This document shows, in pieces, positions 51,817 to 60,371 of a DNA stretch of 64,000 nucleotides (position 1 is its first letter; every line of letters begins with the position of its first letter). Under the pieces are notes generated by a model. The model did no database searches, was not told the DNA's origin, and saw only the letters and a program-made list of their open reading frames with translations. The position numbers and the translations under genes are program-made. The DNA is from CBDESN01 sp965242495 (lineage in GTDB: Bacteria > Pseudomonadota > Alphaproteobacteria > MPNO01). The stretch lies in NCBI GenBank assembly GCA_965242495.1, contig OZ251446.1:868001-932000 (forward strand), given 5' to 3'.

Positions 51817-52935
51817 ATGACCCTTCTCGCCTATGACGATGCGCCGATGGCGATACGGAACGATCTGGCCGCGGCCCACGAGCGCGCCTGGGACCGCATC
51901 GCGCGCGCCGGAACCTGGCTCACCGGGGCGGAGCGGGTCGCGATCGCGGCGGAGACCCGGAGCGCCGCGGCCTGCGCATTGTGCCGGGAGCGCAAGGCGG
52001 CGTTGTCCCCCCACGCCATCGACGGCGCGCACGACTCGTCGGGCGAACTCCCGGCGGAGACGGTGGACGTCGTCCACCGCGTCGCCACCGATCCGGGACG
52101 GCTCACCCATGGCTGGTATCTCGACCTGCTGGACCGCGGCGTCGCCGACACGGCCTATGTGGAGACCGTCGCGGTCGTGGTTACCGTCGTCGCCGTCGAC
52201 ACCTTCCGGCGCGGCGTCGGCATGGCCCCGGCCCCGCTCCCGCAGCCGGTCGAAGGCGCGCCCCCGCGCGTGCGGCCGCAAGGCGCGAAGCAGGGCCCCG
52301 CCTGGACGCCCTGGATCGACCCGGCGGACGCGGCCGGGCCGGAAGCCGACCTCTATTTCCGGCGCCGGCCGGCGCATATCCGCCGGGCGCTGACCCTCGT
52401 CCCCGACGAGGCGCGGGCGTTGTTCGATCTGGTCGAGAACCAGTATCTGACCGGCGCGGCGATGACCGATTTCGCGCAGGAATACCGCGCCATCTCGCAT
52501 GCCCAGATCGAGCTGATCGCGGCGCGGGTCTCGGCCCTCAACCAGTGCGTCTACTGAACCACCTCCCATGCCATGCTGCTCCGTGCGAGCAGCGAACATT
52601 CCGGCGACCGATACGACTTCGAAGCCATCTCCGGCGAAGAGGGCGACGGCGGCGTGCCGCATGGGCGGCTGCTGATGGATTTCGCGGATGCCGTCGTCGC
52701 GGGCGACGACGACGCGCTCGCCCGCGCGCGCGAAGCGGTCGCCGCGGCGCTGGGCGAGGACGCCCTCGTCGACTCGGCCGCCATCTGCGCCACCTTCAAC
52801 ACCGTCGACCGCGTGGCCGACGCGACCGGCATCCCGCTGGAGGACGACAAGGCGGAGGCCACGACCGGGCTGCGGGCGGCGATCGGCATCGATCGCTACC
52901 CGTCTACCGCGGCCGCGGCGAGCGCCGTTTCCTGA
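51817..52935 (+). CDS. Two-domain AhpD-like peroxidase with in-frame UGA: candidate selenoprotein
   Basis: If the TGA at 52555-52557 is decoded, the product is 372 residues. Residues 1-246 carry a first CxxC (C53-x2-C56 in AACALCRERK) and the second AhpD domain as far as ISHAQIELIAARVSALNQC244VY. The UGA is residue 247, giving CVY-U-TTSHAMLLRASSEHSGDRYDF. Homologues have CFYC at this place. The rest (HGRLLMDFADAVV; FNTVDRVADATGIPLEDD) is the normal end of the family. Such proteins reduce peroxides through the CxxC pair. Read as a stop, the protein loses its resolving cysteine and a third of its length. A hairpin follows the UGA. Start ATG with GAAGG upstream. Confidence 0.75.
52575..52593 (+). 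promoter_or_regulatory. SECIS-like hairpin just after the in-frame UGA
   Basis: GCTGCTC (52575-52581) pairs perfectly with GAGCAGC (52587-52593) around loop CGTGC; a U-G pair can extend the stem. It begins 17 nt after the UGA, so the loop starts 24 nt after it, and it has G at loop position 2. Bacterial SECIS elements are described as hairpins at about this distance with a G among the first two loop bases. GC-rich DNA forms hairpins often, so this supports but does not prove Sec insertion. Confidence 0.6.
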
Positions 52936-53092
52936 CGAGGCCGATATAGACGCCGGGCGCGGCCAGCCCGACGACGACGGCGACCCCGGCGCAACCGAGG
53001 ACGGGATCGACCTGGAGCCCCGGCGACATGGCGGTGGAGAGGGCGAGGTAGACGCCGGCGAGCGCCGCGACGCGGGGGCGAGTCCTCGGCAT
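52904..53092 (-). CDS. Small two-helix membrane protein
   Basis: A 62-residue frame (MPRTRPRVAALAGVYLALST, ending VRKRRSPRPR) with two short hydrophobic stretches between basic ends, consistent with a small membrane hairpin protein. It overlaps the end of the AhpD-like gene by 32 bp on the opposite strand. There is no strong ribosome-binding site and no recognised family. It may be non-coding. Confidence 0.35.
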   Translation of the reverse strand: MPRTRPRVAALAGVYLALSTAMSPGLQVDPVLGCAGVAVVVGLAAPGVYIGLVRKRRSPRPR

Positions 53093-53137
53093 CGTCCGGG
53101 CCGCCCGGAGGTCCCGCCCGGCGCGGCGACGCCCCGT

Positions 53138-53253
53138 GTCCTGGTCCAGACACATGTGAGAGACGGCGCCCATCGCGCCAGTCGATATCCGGCCTTTCCA
53201 TGGCCGGAAGCCTGCTTACGGCCATGGATGCCCTCGGAGCCTCCGGGAGCGGC
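53138..53253. repeat. 172-bp element, copy B, left part
   Basis: Matches 4770-4880 of copy A closely: GTCCTGGTCCAGACACA, the GGCGC/GCGCC hairpin, the CATGGCCG/CGGCCATG hairpin and GGAGCCTCCGGGAGCGGC. Similarity stops at about 53253, inside the arm of the third hairpin. The right part resumes at 54121. Confidence 0.75.
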
Positions 53254-53311
53254 GCGTCGCCCGAAGGGCCGGAGCGGCGATGGCCTCCCTGGACCATCAT
53301 CGCAGCCCCCT

Positions 53312-53336
53312 CGTCATTCCCGCGAAAGCGGGAATC
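53312..53336. repeat. Palindromic repeat (REP-like), copy 1
   Basis: CATTCCCGCGAAAGCGGGAATC-type palindrome: stem ATTCCCGC/GCGGGAAT around GAAA. It is of the widespread class of short palindromes found in many proteobacterial intergenic regions. Confidence 0.8.
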
Positions 53337-53367
53337 CATTCCTGGATACGCAGAGCGAATTTTTCGC

Positions 53368-53396
53368 TTGACATTTCGGATCGTCTGTGTTAGTGT
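53368..53396 (+). promoter_or_regulatory. Promoter-like sequence without an obvious gene
   Basis: TTGACA at 53368-53373 and TAGTGT at 53391-53396 with a 17-bp spacer. Downstream is a GC hairpin (53431-53452) and then GGAAGGGAG before an ATG at about 53480, but the frame that follows looks non-coding. It could drive a short RNA or be a remnant. Confidence 0.35.
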
Positions 53397-53430
53397 CCCT
53401 CCGCAATCGACAATACGAACGCGACCGAAG

Positions 53431-53452
53431 CCCTGCGGCCCGCCCCGCAGGG
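53431..53452 (+). terminator. Strong short hairpin
   Basis: CCCTGCGG (53431-53438) pairs with CCGCAGGG (53445-53452), followed by TTCTTCGT. It may end or fold the transcript from the promoter at 53368. The U-run is short. Confidence 0.4.
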
Positions 53453-53946
53453 TTCTTCGTCGCCCGGAAGGGAGTTTCCCATGAGCTGCTTCCCTGCAAC
53501 CATAGATCGTGTATGCGACGTCGCATATGCCGCCCCGCTCCACCGGCCCGGACCCGGGCAAGGCAAGGCGGCCTGGATGCCGCGACCCGCCGGCAAGTGG
53601 TTTCGGAGCGCGAATTGCCCCTGGTTTTCGCCTCCTTTGGCCCCGGTTTCGGCCGGTTTTCGTCCTGCTTTTTCCCTGCTTTTTCGTCGTAACCCATTGG
53701 AATACAACGATACTGCGATTTTTCGTCGACGCCGCGGCCTCGGGCGCGCCCACGGCCCCGCCCGGCCGCCGGCCGGCATGGCGCGGAATCCGAGGCGAAC
53801 GTCCTGCAATCGGAGATTGTATTGCGTCGCTCTGAAATACCGGCCTGTGGCGACGGTCCGAGGGAGGCCATCGGCTCGCGGCGGATACGCCGACGATTCG
53901 TCATTCCCCCGGTCGAGCCGGGGCGGTCTCCGCGAACGGCCCCCTC

Positions 53947-53973
53947 CGTCATTCCCGCGAAAGCGGGAATCCA
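53947..53973. repeat. Palindromic repeat (REP-like), copy 2
   Basis: Same core as copy 1 (CGTCATTCCCGCGAAAGCGG and on to AATCCA). It forms an inverted pair with copy 3, about 90 bp apart. Confidence 0.8.
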
Positions 53974-54062
53974 GGGCAGGCAAGGACGGGGCCTTGGCGT
54001 CCGCCTCGAGCCGTCGTCACAGGCCCTTCGGCCCCATGGAAGCGAGAAGCGGGATACGAATA

Positions 54063-54089
54063 TGGATTCCCGCTTTCGCGGGAATGACG
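54063..54089. repeat. Palindromic repeat (REP-like), copy 3, inverted
   Basis: The exact reverse complement of copy 2 over 27 bp. Copies 2 and 3 in opposite orientation make a BIME-like unit. Confidence 0.8.
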
Positions 54090-54120
54090 GAGGGGGGGCC
54101 GGATAGCGAAGGAGCCGCGA

Positions 54121-54180
54121 AGCGGCTTGACGCGCCGATCCCGGAGGCCACCCGGTGTCTCATATGTAGTAAACCAGGAC
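54121..54180. repeat. 172-bp element, copy B, right part
   Basis: AGCGGCTTGACGCGCCG matches copy A from about 4878. The end GTCTCATATGTAGT then AAACCAGGAC matches the right inverted end (4918-4941). The AGCGGC at its start also ends the left part at 53253, so it may be a target duplication around an inserted block of about 870 bp. Confidence 0.7.
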
Positions 54181-54322
54181 AGCGCCTTGACCCGCGCCGC
54201 GCCGGGCGGGATACTCGCCTCGCTTCGTCGCGCGCCGTCGGCGCGGCCGGCCGGGGACCGCGGGCCGGACGGGAGCGCCGGAGCGAACCGGGCCGGGCGA
54301 CCGGCCGTTTCAGGAGGATCCC

Positions 54323-54799
54323 ATGACGACAACCGTTTCCATGACGGTGAACGGAAAGCAGGTATCGGCCGAATGCGAGGGCCGGACGCTGCTCGTCCAG
54401 TATCTGCGAGAGAAGCTCCGGCTCACCGGAACGCATGTCGGCTGCGACACCAGTCAGTGCGGGGCGTGCGTGGTGCATATGGACGGCGTCTCGGTGAAGT
54501 CCTGCACGGTGCTCGCGCATCAGGCCGAAGGCGCCGATGTCCTCACCATCGAAGGTCTCGCCGACGGCGACAAGCTGCACCCGATGCAGGAGGCGTTCCG
54601 CGAACACCACGCCCTGCAATGCGGCTTCTGCACGCCGGGCATGGTGATGAGCGCCATCGACATGGTCAACGCCCACGACTCGCTCGACGAAAAGACCGTC
54701 CGCCATCAGCTCGAAGGCAATTTCTGCCGTTGCACCGGCTATCACAACATCGTCAAAGCGATCCTCGCCGCCGCCCCGGTGATGAAGGGCGCGGCATAG
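54323..54799 (+). CDS. coxS: Molybdenum hydroxylase [2Fe-2S] small subunit (CoxS)
   Basis: A 158-residue iron-sulfur subunit with two clusters. The plant-type cluster uses C41, C46, C49 and C61 (CDTSQCGACVVHMDG). The second uses C100, C103, C135 and C137 (CGFCTPGM; CRCTGY). It passes electrons from the Mo site to FAD. It starts the coxSLM order, 31 bp before coxL, with AGGAGG upstream. The fold and length are normal for the XDH/CODH family. Confidence 0.93.
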   Translation: MTTTVSMTVNGKQVSAECEGRTLLVQYLREKLRLTGTHVGCDTSQCGACVVHMDGVSVKSCTVLAHQAEGADVLTIEGLADGDKLHPMQEAFREHHALQCGFCTPGMVMSAIDMVNAHDSLDEKTVRHQLEGNFCRCTGYHNIVKAILAAAPVMKGAA

Positions 54800-54829
54800 G
54801 CCGGCGGCGGATCGACAAGGAGGCTCCAA

Positions 54830-57220
54830 ATGCCTGACGGAGCGAACGGAACCGACGGACCGGTCGGCGCGCCGATGCGGCGCAAGGAGGACTTCCGCTT
54901 CCTGACCGGGCGCGGGAACTACACCGACGGCATCGACCTCCCGCGCCAGGCCTGCGCGGCGTTCGTGCGCTCGCCGCACGCGCATGCGGCGATCCGCTCG
55001 GTCGACGCGGCGGCCGCGGCGGCCGGCCCGGGCGTCGTCGCGGTCCTGACCGGAGCCGACCTCGCCGCCGACGGCCTCGGCGGCCTGCCCTGCGGCTGGG
55101 GCGTGAAGTCGAAGGACGGCAGCCCGATGATCGAGCCGCCCTGGCCGGCCATCGCCGCGGACAAGGTCCGGTTCGTCGGCGAGATCGTCGCGGTGGCCGT
55201 CGCCGAGACCGCGGCCGAGGCCAGGGACGCCGCCGAGCGGGTGATCGTCGACTACGCGCCTTTGCCCGCGGTCGCCGCCGCCGCGGAAGCCAACGGGCCA
55301 AGCGCGCCGCAGGTCCACGCCGAGGCCGCCGGCAACGTCTGCTTCGATTGGGAGTTCGGCGACAAGGCCGCGACCGACGAGGCGTTCGCGGCCGCGCATC
55401 ACGTCGCCCGGCTGTCGCTCGTCAACCAACGCCTGGTGCCGCACGCGATGGAGCCTCGGTCGGCGGTCGCGGATTACGATCTCGCCGGCGACATGCTGAC
55501 GCTCTACTGCACCAGCCAGGCGCCGCACGCCATGCGCCTCCTGCTGGGCGCCTTCGTGCTCCAGCATCCCGAACAGCGCTTTCGCGTCGTCTCGCGCGAC
55601 GTGGGCGGCGGGTTCGGCTCCAAAATCTATCCATACGCCGAATACCCGATCCTCTGCTGGGCGGCGAAGAAGCTCAACCGGCCGGTCAAGTGGACGTCGG
55701 AGCGCGCCGAAGCCTTCGTGACCGACGCCCATGGCCGCGATCACGTCACCGAGGTCGAGCTGGCGCTCGACCGGGAGGGCGCGTTCACCGGGATGCGGGT
55801 GAACACGACCGCCAACCTTGGCGGCTATCTGTCGGCGTTCGCGCCGCTGATCCCGACCTTCCTCTACGCGACGCTGTTCGCCGGCCAGTACCGGACGCCC
55901 GCAATCTACGCCAACGTGCTGGCGGTGTTCACCAACACCACCCCGGTCGATGCGCTGCGCGGAGCCGGCCGCCCCGAAGCGACCTATCTGATCGAGCGCG
56001 TGGTCGACCTGGCCGCCCGCGAGATGGGACTCGATCCGGCGGAGATCAGGCGGCGCAACCTGATCCCGGCCGACGCCTTCCCCTATCAGACGCCGGTGGC
56101 GCTGTTGTACGATTCGGGCGAATACGAGCGCGCCCTCGACAAGGCGCTGGAGGCGTCGGGCTATGCGAGCTTCGCCGAGCGGCGCCGGGAGGCGAAGCGC
56201 CGCGGCCGGCTGCGCGGCATCGGCGTGGCGGCTCCGATCGAGGCCACCGGGGCGGCTCCGTCGGCGGTCGCCGGATCGCTCGGCGCGCGCGCGGGCCTCT
56301 ACGAATCGGCCGAGATACGTTTCGACGCCACCGGTACGGTCACCGTCATCTCGGGCGCGCATTCGCACGGCCAGGGGCACGAGACGGCGTTCTCGCAGCT
56401 GGTCGCCGGCAAGCTCGGCGTCCCCTTCGAGAACGTCCAGGTCGTCCAGGGCGACACCGCGCGGGCGGTCATGGGCATGGGCACCTTCGGCTCGCGCTCG
56501 CTCTCGGTCGGCGGCAGCGCGATCGACAAGGCGATGGACAAGATCATCGCCAAAGGCAAGCGCATCGCCGCGCATCTGCTGGAAGCCTCCGCCGACGACA
56601 TCGAGTTCGCCGACGGCGACTTCCGGGTCACCGGCACCGACAAGTCCGTCGGCATCGGCGACGTGGCCTTCGCCGCCTACGTCCCCCACAACTATCCGCT
56701 GGACGAGCTCGAACCCGGCCTCGACGAGCAGGCTTTCTTCGACCCGGCCAACTTCAACTTTCCGTTCGCGGCCTATGTCTGCGAGGTCGAGATCGATCCG
56801 GAGACCGGCGTCGTCGAGATCGAACGCTTCAACGCGGTCGACGACGTGGGCCGGATCGTCAATCCGATGCTCGTGGACGGCCAGGTGCATGGCGGCATCG
56901 CCCACGGCGTCGGCCAGGCCCTGCTCGAACAGGCGGTCTACGACGAATCGGGGCAGCTGGTCAGCGGCTCGCTCATGGACTACGCCCTGCCGCGGGCGCA
57001 GGACCTCCCCAGCTTCGAGACCGACCGCACCGAGACGCCCTGCCCGTTCAACCCGCTGGGCGTCAAAGGCGTCGGCGAGATCGGCGCCATCGGCGCGCCG
57101 CCGGCCGTGATCAACGCGGTCGTGGACGCGCTCGGCGAGCTGGGGGTGACGCATATCGACATGCCGGCCACGCCGTTGCACGTGTGGCGGGCGATCCAAC
57201 GGGCGAAATCCCAGGCGTAA
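54830..57220 (+). CDS. coxL: Molybdenum hydroxylase large subunit (form II CoxL-like)
   Basis: A 796-residue catalytic subunit. The opening MRRKEDFRFLTGRGNYTDGI, the Mo-binding SRDVGGGFGSKIYPYAEY, the active-site loop ALRGAGRPEA and the catalytic glutamate in GVKGVGEIGAIGAPP are all present. The loop is close to the form-II AYRGAGR, so true CO oxidation (form I, AYxCSFR) is unlikely. Purine, aldehyde or aromatic hydroxylation is possible. It sits in a complete operon with coxS and coxM. Confidence 0.88.
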   Translation: MPDGANGTDGPVGAPMRRKEDFRFLTGRGNYTDGIDLPRQACAAFVRSPHAHAAIRSVDAAAAAAGPGVVAVLTGADLAADGLGGLPCGWGVKSKDGSPMIEPPWPAIAADKVRFVGEIVAVAVAETAAEARDAAERVIVDYAPLPAVAAAAEANGPSAPQVHAEAAGNVCFDWEFGDKAATDEAFAAAHHVARLSLVNQRLVPHAMEPRSAVADYDLAGDMLTLYCTSQAPHAMRLLLGAFVLQHPEQRFRVVSRDVGGGFGSKIYPYAEYPILCWAAKKLNRPVKWTSERAEAFVTDAHGRDHVTEVELALDREGAFTGMRVNTTANLGGYLSAFAPLIPTFLYATLFAGQYRTPAIYANVLAVFTNTTPVDALRGAGRPEATYLIERVVDLAAREMGLDPAEIRRRNLIPADAFPYQTPVALLYDSGEYERALDKALEASGYASFAERRREAKRRGRLRGIGVAAPIEATGAAPSAVAGSLGARAGLYESAEIRFDATGTVTVISGAHSHGQGHETAFSQLVAGKLGVPFENVQVVQGDTARAVMGMGTFGSRSLSVGGSAIDKAMDKIIAKGKRIAAHLLEASADDIEFADGDFRVTGTDKSVGIGDVAFAAYVPHNYPLDELEPGLDEQAFFDPANFNFPFAAYVCEVEIDPETGVVEIERFNAVDDVGRIVNPMLVDGQVHGGIAHGVGQALLEQAVYDESGQLVSGSLMDYALPRAQDLPSFETDRTETPCPFNPLGVKGVGEIGAIGAPPAVINAVVDALGELGVTHIDMPATPLHVWRAIQRAKSQA

Positions 57221-57231
57221 AGGGAAACGAC

Positions 57232-58029
57232 ATGTACGACTTCACCTATACCAAGGCGGCTTCCGTCGACCAGGCGACCGGCCTCGTCGCGGGCGCCGAG
57301 GACGGCCGCTTCCTGTCCGGCGGCATGACGCTGATCCCGACGATCAAGCAACGGCTCGCCAAGCCGTCCGACCTGATCGACCTCGCCGGCGTCGACGGCC
57401 TCGCCGGCGTCGCCGTCGATGCCGACGGCGTGACGATCGGCGCGATGACCCGCCACGCCCAGGTGCACGGATCGGGCGACGTGAAGCGCGCGATCCCGGG
57501 ATTGGCCGGCCTCGCCGGCATGATCGGCGATCCGCAGGTGCGCAACCGCGGCACCATCGGCGGCTCCATCGCCAACAACGACCCGGCGGCGGACTATCCG
57601 GCGGCCGTGGTCGGGCTGGGCGCCGCCGTGCATACCGACAAGCGCCGGATCGCGGGCGACGACTTCTTCACCGGCATGTTCGAAACCGCGCTGGAGCCGG
57701 GCGAGATGGTGACCAAGGTCGTCTTCCCGATCCCGGAGCGAAGCGCCTACATGAAGTTTCCCAACCCCGCCTCGCGCTACGCCATCGTCGGGGTGTTCGT
57801 GGCCAAGACCGCCGGCGGCGCGCGGGTGGCGGTGACCGGCGCGGGCGCCTGCGTGTTCCGCGTCAAGGAGATGGAGGACGCGCTCGACCGGCGCTTCGCG
57901 TCCGATGCGGTGGCCGACATCTGGATTCCCGATGACGGCCTCAACAGCGACATCCACGCGAGCGCCGAATACCGCGCTCATCTGGTGACGATCATGGCCA
58001 AGCGGGCGGTGGCGGAAGCCGCCGCCTGA
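57232..58029 (+). CDS. coxM: Molybdenum hydroxylase FAD-binding medium subunit (CoxM)
   Basis: A 265-residue flavoprotein. FAD-binding motifs are GRFLSGGMTLIPTIK near residue 26 and NRGTIGGSIANNDPAADYPAA around residue 105. The C-terminal CO_deh_flav_C domain is complete. It takes electrons from CoxS to its acceptor. It starts 11 bp after coxL. The sequence looks intact at slightly below typical length. Confidence 0.9.
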   Translation: MYDFTYTKAASVDQATGLVAGAEDGRFLSGGMTLIPTIKQRLAKPSDLIDLAGVDGLAGVAVDADGVTIGAMTRHAQVHGSGDVKRAIPGLAGLAGMIGDPQVRNRGTIGGSIANNDPAADYPAAVVGLGAAVHTDKRRIAGDDFFTGMFETALEPGEMVTKVVFPIPERSAYMKFPNPASRYAIVGVFVAKTAGGARVAVTGAGACVFRVKEMEDALDRRFASDAVADIWIPDDGLNSDIHASAEYRAHLVTIMAKRAVAEAAA

Positions 58030-58153
58030 CGGCGCGCCGCCGGCGCCGGGCCCGGCCTCACCGTCCGCGGGAAGCGCCGGCGTCCGGACCGGCCTCCCCT
58101 TCCCCGCCATGCGCCCCCGCCGGGGCGCGCGACCGGAGATCGAGACCGAACGC

Positions 58154-59086
58154 ATGCCCGACTCCGCGCCCGAACCCGTCGATTCCGTCGATTCCGTCCT
58201 CGCGCTGCTGGCCGGCGGAAACTACGTCGCCGACCGGTCCCTGGCGACCGCGCTCTATCTCGCCCTGAAGCTGGAGCGTCCGCTGTTTCTCGAAGGCGAG
58301 GCGGGCGTCGGCAAGACCGAGATCGGCAAGGTCCTGTCCGAGGCTCTCGACCGCCGCCTGATCCGGTTGCAGTGCTACGAGGGGCTCGACGTGGCCTCGG
58401 CGGTGTACGAGTGGAACTACAGCCTGCAGATGATCGACATCCGCATCGCCGAGGCGACCGGCGACCGCGACCGCGAGCGGATCGAGGAGGGCATCTTCTC
58501 GGAGCGCTTCCTGATCAAGCGCCCGCTGCTGCAATCGCTCGAACCCGACATGACCGGCCGGCCGCCGGTGCTGCTGATCGACGAGCTCGACCGCACCGAC
58601 GAGCCGTTCGAGGCCTTCCTGCTGGAAGTCCTGTCCGACTTCCAGGTGACGATCCCCGAGATCGGCACCGTGACCGCGGCGCGGCCGCCGATCGTCGTCA
58701 TCACGTCCAACCGCACCCGCGAGATCCACGACGCGATCAAGCGGCGCTGCTTCTACTACTGGGTCGATTACCCGGATGCCGGGCGCGAGCTCGAGATCCT
58801 CAACGTCAAGGCCCCCGGCGTCGACAGGCGGCTGTCGGAACAGGTGGTGGCGTTCGTCCAGCGGCTGCGGGGGATGGACCTGTTCAAGCTCCCCGGCGTC
58901 GCCGAGACCATCGACTGGACCAACGCGCTGACGCAGCTGGACAAGATCGACCTCGACCCGGAAACGGTGAACGCCAGCATCGGCGTCCTGCTCAAATACC
59001 AGGACGACATCGCCAGGATCCGGGGCAGCGAGGCCGCCGCGATCCTCGACGAGGTGAAGGCCGGACTCGCCGCGGTCCGGCCGTGA
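58154..59086 (+). CDS. coxD: MoxR-type AAA+ ATPase (CoxD-like)
   Basis: A 310-residue AAA+ ATPase. Walker A is GEAGVGKTEIGK, Walker B is VLLIDELDRTDEPFEAFL, and sensor 1 is ITSNRTREIHDAI. CoxD works with CoxE to mature the Cu/Mo or sulfurated Mo active site. ATG 58154 is chosen because GGAGA precedes it; 58109 lacks a ribosome-binding site. It is followed 25 bp later by the VWA protein, the usual MoxR-VWA pairing. Confidence 0.88.
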   Translation: MPDSAPEPVDSVDSVLALLAGGNYVADRSLATALYLALKLERPLFLEGEAGVGKTEIGKVLSEALDRRLIRLQCYEGLDVASAVYEWNYSLQMIDIRIAEATGDRDRERIEEGIFSERFLIKRPLLQSLEPDMTGRPPVLLIDELDRTDEPFEAFLLEVLSDFQVTIPEIGTVTAARPPIVVITSNRTREIHDAIKRRCFYYWVDYPDAGRELEILNVKAPGVDRRLSEQVVAFVQRLRGMDLFKLPGVAETIDWTNALTQLDKIDLDPETVNASIGVLLKYQDDIARIRGSEAAAILDEVKAGLAAVRP

Positions 59087-59111
59087 AGTCCGGCCCGGCG
59101 GCCGTTCCGTC

Positions 59112-60371
59112 GTGACGACCGCGGCACCCGCGGCGCTCGGCCCGCCCGGCGGGCGCGAAGGCGGCCGGCTGGCGGCCAACGTCATGCATTTCGGGCGCAT
59201 CCTGCGCGCCGCCGGCCTGCCGGTCGGGTCGGGGAAGATTCTCGACGCCGTGAACGCGGCGCGCGAGGTCGGCGTCGCCGACCGCACCGATTTCTACTGG
59301 GCGCTGCACGCCGTGTTCGTGGACCGGCGCGACCAGCACGACCTGTTCGACCAGGCGTTCCACATCTTCTGGCGCGACCCGAAACTCCTCGAACGCATGC
59401 TCGGGGTGGCGATGCCGGACATCGACTCCGGCATACCGCCGCAGAGCGACCCGCCGAGCCGACGCCTGCTGGATGCGTTGTCGCCCGGCGCCGACGACGG
59501 GCCGGACGAAGAACGCGAGCAGGAGATCGAATTCGACGCCGCAATGACCGCTTCCGCGCGCGAGGCGCTCCAACGGATGGACTTCGAGGAGATGAGCGCC
59601 GAGGAGACGGCGCGGGCCAAGGCGGCCATCGCGCGCATGCGCCTCCCCATCGACGAGATCCCGACGCGACGCTTCGCCGCGCGCGCGCAGGGGCGGCGGA
59701 TCGACATGCGGGCCACCCTGCGGGCGGCGCTGCGCTCCGGCGGGGCCGGCATCCCGCTGCGCTGGCGCGACCGCCGGACGCGACCGCCGCCGCTGGTCGT
59801 CCTGTGCGACATCTCGGGGTCGATGAGCCGCTACACCCGCATGTTCGTCCACTTCATGCACACGCTGACCAACGATCGCGACCGCGTGGACACCTTCCTG
59901 TTCGGCACCCGCCTCACCTACGTCACGCGCCACCTGCGGCACAAGGACATCGACGTGGCCCTCGCCAAGGTGACCGACGCGGCGGAGGACTGGTCGGGCG
60001 GCACCCGGATCGGCGACAGCCTGAAGACGTTCAACCGCGACTGGTCGCGCCGCGTCCTCGGCCAGGGCGCGGTGCTGCTGTTGATCAGCGACGGGCTGGA
60101 CCGCGACGCCGGCCGCGGCCTGTCGGCGGAGATGGAGCGGCTGCACAAGTCCTGCCGGCGGCTGATCTGGTTGAATCCGTTGTTGCGCTTCGAGGGTTTC
60201 GAGCCTAAATCCCAAGGCGTCCGGGCGATCCTGCCCTATGTCGACGAATTCCGGCCGGTCCACAACCTGGAGAGTCTGGCCGGGCTCGTCGAGGCGCTGA
60301 GCCGCCCGCCGCCGCGGCGGCAGGAAGGAATGGAGGCATGGCATCGAGCGATCTCGGCCCCGGCGGCGTGA
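59112..60371 (+). CDS. coxE: VWA-domain protein (CoxE-like)
   Basis: A 419-residue protein. The N-terminal helical region (MHFGRILRAAGLPVGSGKIL) is typical of CoxE. The C-terminal VWA domain has the metal-binding site in VLCDISGSMSRYTRMFVHFMH (DxSxS). A GTG start at 59112 is assumed. It pairs with the MoxR ATPase upstream to insert or repair the metal centre of the hydroxylase. Its end overlaps the next gene by 34 bp. Confidence 0.87.
   Translation: MTTAAPAALGPPGGREGGRLAANVMHFGRILRAAGLPVGSGKILDAVNAAREVGVADRTDFYWALHAVFVDRRDQHDLFDQAFHIFWRDPKLLERMLGVAMPDIDSGIPPQSDPPSRRLLDALSPGADDGPDEEREQEIEFDAAMTASAREALQRMDFEEMSAEETARAKAAIARMRLPIDEIPTRRFAARAQGRRIDMRATLRAALRSGGAGIPLRWRDRRTRPPPLVVLCDISGSMSRYTRMFVHFMHTLTNDRDRVDTFLFGTRLTYVTRHLRHKDIDVALAKVTDAAEDWSGGTRIGDSLKTFNRDWSRRVLGQGAVLLLISDGLDRDAGRGLSAEMERLHKSCRRLIWLNPLLRFEGFEPKSQGVRAILPYVDEFRPVHNLESLAGLVEALSRPPPRRQEGMEAWHRAISAPAA

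Larger units (their letters stand above)
53105..54320. other. Repeat-rich gene-poor region
   Basis: About 1.2 kb without a convincing gene. It contains the split copy B of the 172-bp element (53138-53253 and 54121-54180), three palindromic GATTCCCGC-type repeats, one promoter-like sequence and a hairpin. Open frames on both strands are arginine/proline-rich with no recognised family. Low-GC patches near 53640-53730 hint at foreign or decayed DNA. Confidence 0.6.

Noticed and set aside
54830..57220. A true aerobic CO dehydrogenase
   Set aside because: The active-site loop is ALRGAGRP, not the AYxCSFR of form I, so CO oxidation is not supported.
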